Below are positions 4,873 to 8,289 of a stretch of 8,289 nt of DNA, piece after piece. The notes beneath the pieces were generated by a model that made no database searches, was not told the DNA's origin, and saw only the letters and a list, made by a program, of their open reading frames with translations. Positions within the stretch are counted from its first letter, which is position 1. Every line of letters begins with the position of its first letter. The stretch is taken from assembly GCA_020629815.1 (NCBI GenBank), contig JAHDCN010000120.1, forward strand, positions 1-8,289. The letters are read 5' to 3'. Source of the stretch: Verrucomicrobiota bacterium (lineage in GTDB: Bacteria; Verrucomicrobiota; Verrucomicrobiia; Verrucomicrobiales; DEV007). Made by a program: the position numbers and the translations under genes.

Positions 4873-7063
4873 TGATAGTGGAACCACCGGTAGGAGTCTG
4901 GCTGGTATTAGAACCACCGATTCCGCTGTAGGTATTGGTTCCGAATCCGGTCGGCTGAACGAGGATAGTAGATCCACCGTCTGCATAGAAGGAGATGCCA
5001 TCACCTGGAACATTCGCGATAGAGTTTCCAGCAAAGTTGCCGCTGGAGCTCGCAAACGAAGACCCGTTCAGAGACTGGATGAAGATTCCGTCGAGACCAG
5101 TTGTGTCGATTGTGTTGTTCACGATCGTTGCATCAACCAGTGTTCCAGCTTCTGAAGTCTGGATGGAGATCGCATCGTAACCGTTTGCTACACCAGCACC
5201 GGTGATCACGTTGTCACGGATAACCAGGTTACCGTCAGTCTGACCGTTCCAGTTGTTGTATACGATACCGGAACCAGGTGTGCCGTCGATCGTGTTGCAC
5301 TCAACAATCAGCTCAGAAACGTTTCCGCTGAAGATCCCAGCACCATCAGGATAAGGAACGAATGGTGAAGGAGGAGCGAATGGGTAACCACCACCAGCTG
5401 CTGCCGGAGGAACGGTGTTTCCGTTTCCATTGATGGTGAAACCGCTAACCATAGCTGATTGCAGTGTGTAAGGACCAGGGTAGGCATTCAGGAAATTGAA
5501 TCCACCGTCGACCTCAACTTCAGCAGTGTTTCCACCGAAAACGAGTCCGCCTTTGCCATCAATGCCTTTGGCACTGGTGATGTAGCCGATGCTTTCGATC
5601 ATGCTGGTGTTTGCTGCAGCTGTGGTGCCGCTTCCGACGTTAACGATTTCGCTGTAAGCAGAACCACTGTTTTGCACGTAGACCATTGCAGTCTTATCTG
5701 CCTGATTATCAACGCTTTCAGTAGCAGCCTGAATAGTGTCGAACGGATTCTCGGCTGTGCCGTCTCCGCTAGCGTGACCAGCAGCGATTCCGTTTCCAAC
5801 AGCAGCGCCATTGTTAACAAATACAAGATCGTCTTTCAGAATCTCGGTTTTCTCGCTAACAAGATCGCGACGTGTTCCAGTAACCGTGTCCTGAACATTC
5901 GTCTTAGTGATGGTCTGCTGACTCAGATCTTCAACCGGAGCTGAAGTATCAATCAACGGACGGATCATCTTAGGCGATCCAGCATACAGACGGGAAGCCA
6001 GGTAATCGTTTGTTGCACAGTGAGTAGGAGCCTTGAAAAGGTTCCGCGCAAACTCGCGAGGGTTGAAGATGTGCTGAACAGGAACAGAAACAGCAACCGT
6101 TCCCAACCAGTTTTCTCCGTAGAGCTCTTGATCGTCGTAGTATTCCACACCAACAGTAAGACCAGGTGCAAGGAATGCGTGAAGACCAGCTTTCCAACCG
6201 GTGAATCCACCGTCGTAACCATCGTAGTGATAACCACCTACAGAACCCTTAAGCATAGGAATGTTGCATCCACTATCAACAGGGATCATTTGCTTACCAC
6301 CTTTACCACCTGGCACAAAGCTAGGTCGCTTCAGCGCAGCAATCGGGAAATAGGCGGAGATATCACCACCTTCACGAGCCTGACTGTACTGCTGGAAGAA
6401 ACGGGAAATATCGTAGGTTGTCACACGACTCACTTCTTCAATGTCATTGAAAGTCGCACAGTATTGCTCGATGCGATTCTCAATAGCGTAAGGATCTTCG
6501 TGAATCTCAGTGTGACCGGTAACCCGGTCGAAATCAGTCGCAACCTGCTGCTGCGATGTCGTACGGAATGTGTGACGACGCTCATCAGAGAGGTTAAACG
6601 CGTAATTACCATGGATGTCGATTCCACTACCGTGGAAAATGTCGAATCCAAGACCCAGTTGATCGTAGCGGTTTCCATTCCGGTCTTCATGGAAGATACC
6701 GTGAACGTTAAAACCAAGTACGGAGTTCAGATCATAATTGATATGACGAAGACCAAGGCCGGCAGCCAAAGTTTTATCGCCGTAATCGTTCTGATTGTAG
6801 GCGAGGTGAGCGTAAGGGGCAAAACCGCTGTCGCTGACACCTCCCAGTGGGATTAGCAAGTCTGCCTGACCTTCCGCATAATCTTCACCGAACCGGCCGG
6901 AGATTGTCAGAGGGTGTGGCATCTCGCACGGAAACAAACAAGCTTCGGCAGCGGTTACTGGTCCTGTGAAGAACTCTCCAGAAAATCCTGTAGTTGAGAG
7001 TCCTGCCAGGGCAGCAGCAGTCGCAAGGCGACCAGCTCGTTTGGCTTTGTTGAGATACTTCAT
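4859..7063 (-). CDS. Exported inverse-autotransporter-like barrel protein with short parallel beta-helix passenger (short paralog)
   Basis: This 734-residue protein is a paralog of the next gene downstream. It starts with MKYLNKAKRAGRL and an Ala/Leu-rich core, a normal signal peptide with cleavage near FSGEF (about residue 28-29). The barrel (about 51-335) has the same motifs: GRFGEDYAEG, DLLIPLGG, LAAGLGLRHIN, YDQLGLGFDIFHGSG, REGGDIS (230-236) and LTVGVEYYDDQELYGENWLG (302-321). Over residues 299-362 I counted 55 of 64 identities with the long paralog. The linker (about 343-412) and entry cap (FVNNGAAVGNG, GDGTAENPFDTIQ) are also shared. The passenger is much shorter: about four to five coils between residues 588 and 715, then a Gly/Thr/Ser tail. 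A proline-rich insert lies at about 551-573. Cysteines are at 42, 46, 202, 266, 349 and 589, all matching the long paralog. The stop is followed by structured termination signals, and no lost coils are readable beyond it, so it is a natural short form rather than a truncation. Function is unknown; surface attachment is the likeliest guess. Confidence 0.75.
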   Translation of the reverse strand: MKYLNKAKRAGRLATAAALAGLSTTGFSGEFFTGPVTAAEACLFPCEMPHPLTISGRFGEDYAEGQADLLIPLGGVSDSGFAPYAHLAYNQNDYGDKTLAAGLGLRHINYDLNSVLGFNVHGIFHEDRNGNRYDQLGLGFDIFHGSGIDIHGNYAFNLSDERRHTFRTTSQQQVATDFDRVTGHTEIHEDPYAIENRIEQYCATFNDIEEVSRVTTYDISRFFQQYSQAREGGDISAYFPIAALKRPSFVPGGKGGKQMIPVDSGCNIPMLKGSVGGYHYDGYDGGFTGWKAGLHAFLAPGLTVGVEYYDDQELYGENWLGTVAVSVPVQHIFNPREFARNLFKAPTHCATNDYLASRLYAGSPKMIRPLIDTSAPVEDLSQQTITKTNVQDTVTGTRRDLVSEKTEILKDDLVFVNNGAAVGNGIAAGHASGDGTAENPFDTIQAATESVDNQADKTAMVYVQNSGSAYSEIVNVGSGTTAAANTSMIESIGYITSAKGIDGKGGLVFGGNTAEVEVDGGFNFLNAYPGPYTLQSAMVSGFTINGNGNTVPPAAAGGGYPFAPPSPFVPYPDGAGIFSGNVSELIVECNTIDGTPGSGIVYNNWNGQTDGNLVIRDNVITGAGVANGYDAISIQTSEAGTLVDATIVNNTIDTTGLDGIFIQSLNGSSFASSSGNFAGNSIANVPGDGISFYADGGSTILVQPTGFGTNTYSGIGGSNTSQTPTGGSTITVSP
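4919..5302 (-). repeat. Beta-helix coil repeats within the short paralog
   Basis: Encoded residues 588-715 contain signature Asn positions at 590, 618, 650, 680 and, less clearly, 710, a spacing of 28-32. The first coil shares GIVYNNW[N/T]G and its cysteine exactly with the long paralog, so the passengers begin alike and differ in how many coils follow. Confidence 0.65.
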
Positions 7064-7075
7064 AGTATTTACAGT

Positions 7076-7100
7076 TTTTATTTATACGATATTAATAAAA
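7076..7100. repeat. 25-bp imperfect palindrome upstream of the short paralog
   Basis: Arms TTTTATT (7076-7082) and AATAAAA (7094-7100) are perfectly complementary across an 11-base centre, ending 13 bases before the start codon of the short paralog. It contains the 8-bp palindrome TATTAATA (7090-7097). It could be an operator, but A/T-only arms arise easily by chance in such sequence. Confidence 0.3.
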
Positions 7101-7238
7101 CCTAAATTTTTTATAAGAGCAACATAAAATTTAAAATTTCTTTAATTTTTATTTTTACTAGAATGAAAATGAGCCGAAATTCTCGGTTTTTCGGAGGTTC
7201 TTTGTAAAAAACAGCAAAAACTTTCCCTCTACGGCGAG

Positions 7239-7267
7239 TTGCTACCCTCCTAATTCCGGCGTATCCC
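7239..7267 (+). promoter_or_regulatory. Weak candidate promoter of pyrD
   Basis: TTGCTA (7239-7244) and TATCCC (7262-7267) are spaced by 17 bases. Matches to the sigma-70 consensus are four and three of six. If real, the transcript would begin only a few bases before the ATG at 7281. No Shine-Dalgarno is present either way. Confidence 0.2.
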
Positions 7268-7280
7268 TTCGTGAAAACCA

Positions 7281-8289
7281 ATGGATTTATATTCAATCGC
7301 CCGGCCGCTCCTGTTTGCTCTCGATGCCGAAAAGGCTCACTATCTCACGCTCGAGTTGATGGATTCAGCGAATCGAGTTGGGCTTTTATCCCACCTAACA
7401 GGGTATGGTCACCGACCTAACCCTGTTGAGTCGACTGAAATCATGGGGCTCTCCTTCCCCAATAAGGTTGGTCTTGCTGCGGGACTGGATAAGGCTGGAT
7501 TCGCCGTCGAAGCCTTTGGCAACATCGGATTCGGCCATGTGGAGATTGGCACGGTCACTCCCCTGCCCCAGCCCGGGAACCCGAAGCCAAGGCTGTTTCG
7601 TCTGAAACAGCATGAAGCGATCATTAACCGCATGGGCTTTAACAATCCGGGTGTTGATGGACTGATTCGCAATGTGAAGCAATCCCGTAGAAACTTCACA
7701 GGCGTTCTTGGAATCAATATCGGCAAAAACTTTATGACGCCAAATGAGCAGGCACTGGACGATTATGTTACCTGTTTCCGCGGCGTCTATGGGGAAGCCG
7801 ACTATGTGACAGCAAATCTGTCCTCTCCCAACACCAAAGGACTTCGCGATTTACAGAACGAACAGTTTTGTCGGGATTTGATCCGGTCTCTTCAGGAAAC
7901 CCGTGAGGAGTTGCTGGCGTCCCATGAGGGCAAACGCGTGCCCATCGTAATCAAAATCGCTCCTGACCTAGATGAGGATTCGGTGCGCTCGCTAGGGCAG
8001 GTGTTTTCCGAGGAAAGCATCGATGGCGTTATCACCACAAATACAACGATTGAGCGGGCTGCTGTGTCGGGTCATGAACTCGCCGATGAGGCTGGCGGAC
8101 TGAGCGGCAAGCCTTTGACCGAACATTCGACCCGGGTATTGCAATGGTTGCGTTCCGAAATGGATGCGCAAATCCCCATCATTGCGTCCGGTGGTGTGAT
8201 GTCGAAGGAAGATGGCCAGCAAAAGCTCGATGCGGGCGCGGCTCTCGTGCAGGTATATACAGGTCTTGTCTATCGAGGGCCTTCTCTGA
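7281..8289 (+). CDS. pyrD: Dihydroorotate dehydrogenase (quinone), class 2, 3' end cut by window edge
   Basis: The fourth step of pyrimidine synthesis: it oxidises dihydroorotate to orotate with FMN and passes electrons to membrane quinone. I translated 336 codons up to the edge. The N-terminus (about residues 1-30, with ARPLLFALDAEKAHYLTLEL) is the short membrane-associating helical extension that marks class 2 enzymes. Core motifs follow: GLAAGLDKAG (64-73), EIGTVTPLPQPGNPKPRLFRL (88-108), INRMGFNNPG (115-124), GINIGKN (144-150), NLSSPNTKGLRDLQ (179-192) with the active-site serine of class 2 (Ser181 or Ser182), KIAPDL (225-230), TTNTT (252-256), GGLSGKPL (272-279) and the phosphate-binding IIASGGV and AALVQVYTGL near 300-330. 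E. coli PyrD ends shortly after the matching segment, so probably only a handful to about twenty residues are missing. It is transcribed away from the surface-protein genes. The ATG at 7281 fits the family N-terminus; no ribosome binding site is visible. Identification is very secure. Confidence 0.97.
   Translation, partial: MDLYSIARPLLFALDAEKAHYLTLELMDSANRVGLLSHLTGYGHRPNPVESTEIMGLSFPNKVGLAAGLDKAGFAVEAFGNIGFGHVEIGTVTPLPQPGNPKPRLFRLKQHEAIINRMGFNNPGVDGLIRNVKQSRRNFTGVLGINIGKNFMTPNEQALDDYVTCFRGVYGEADYVTANLSSPNTKGLRDLQNEQFCRDLIRSLQETREELLASHEGKRVPIVIKIAPDLDEDSVRSLGQVFSEESIDGVITTNTTIERAAVSGHELADEAGGLSGKPLTEHSTRVLQWLRSEMDAQIPIIASGGVMSKEDGQQKLDAGAALVQVYTGLVYRGPSL

Larger units (their letters stand above)
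7064..7280. other. Divergent intergenic region between the short paralog and pyrD
   Basis: This 217-base region must hold promoters for both flanking genes. The left half (about 7064-7160) is extremely AT-rich and faces the short paralog. Weak minus-strand boxes can be drawn there (TATAAA at 7081-7086, or TTGCTC at 7117-7122 with TTTTAT at 7095-7100), but base composition makes them unreliable. The right half has normal composition and includes the overlapping inverted repeats CCGAAA (7174-7179) with TTTCGG (7189-7194) and CCGA (7174-7177) with TCGG (7183-7186), lacking a terminator T-tract. I see no tRNA or riboswitch that I recognise and no convincing small gene. Confidence 0.75.

Noticed and set aside
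6020..6856. 278-codon plus-strand frame opposite the short paralog
   Set aside because: It is long, but it is entirely antisense to the well-supported barrel. The translation is Thr/Val/Arg-rich as expected from the complement of that coding sequence, with no recognisable domain.
1925..7063. The paralog pair as a mobile element or recent insertion
   Set aside because: No transposase, integrase, terminal inverted repeats, target-site duplication or tRNA attachment site is visible, and the copies have diverged too much for a recent duplication.
7161..7280. Possible riboswitch or structured RNA upstream of pyrD
   Set aside because: I looked for known aptamer-like cores and found only short, overlapping CCGA/TCGG stems. 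Nothing matches a class I can name.
7111..7296. 61-codon minus-strand frame running from inside the pyrD start into the AT-rich spacer
   Set aside because: It overlaps the pyrD start, has no ribosome binding site, and its composition follows the surrounding AT-rich DNA. A leader peptide cannot be excluded, but nothing supports one.

Overview
The window looks like chromosomal sequence from a Gram-negative bacterium with mid-range GC. It holds two housekeeping genes at the edges: NAD+ synthase, cut at the left end, and dihydroorotate dehydrogenase, cut at the right end. Between them lies a tandem pair of large, paralogous, exported proteins. Signal peptides followed by an intimin/invasin-like N-terminal outer-membrane barrel imply an outer membrane. 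No gene start has a recognisable Shine-Dalgarno sequence, and the intergenic regions are very AT-rich. A PVC-type bacterium (for example Verrucomicrobiota) would fit, but this lineage guess is an inference, not something the sequence proves.

Layout, left to right: (1) positions 1-1741, minus strand: nadE, 5' end complete, 3' end outside the window. (2) 1742-1924: spacer with a clear minus-strand intrinsic terminator for the next gene. (3) 1925-4711, minus: long paralog with signal peptide, inverse-autotransporter-like barrel, linker and a parallel beta-helix of about ten coils. (4) 4712-4858: spacer with a run of hairpins ending in a minus-strand terminator, then a candidate promoter for the long paralog. 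(5) 4859-7063, minus: short paralog with the same barrel and linker but only about four to five coils. (6) 7064-7280: divergent intergenic region, strongly AT-rich on its left half. (7) 7281-8289, plus: pyrD (class 2), missing only its last residues.

The two central proteins are the interesting part. By order of parts (signal peptide, barrel, linker, C-terminal passenger) they resemble type Ve secretion (intimin/invasin), but the passenger is a beta-helix with an Asn ladder instead of Ig-like domains, there is no LysM segment, and each protein has exactly six cysteines, all at matching positions. The barrel and linker are strongly conserved between the copies while the passenger differs in coil number, as expected for a surface-display platform with a varying exposed stalk. 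Each of the two genes has its own terminator, so they are probably separate transcription units. nadE and pyrD appear to be unrelated neighbours.
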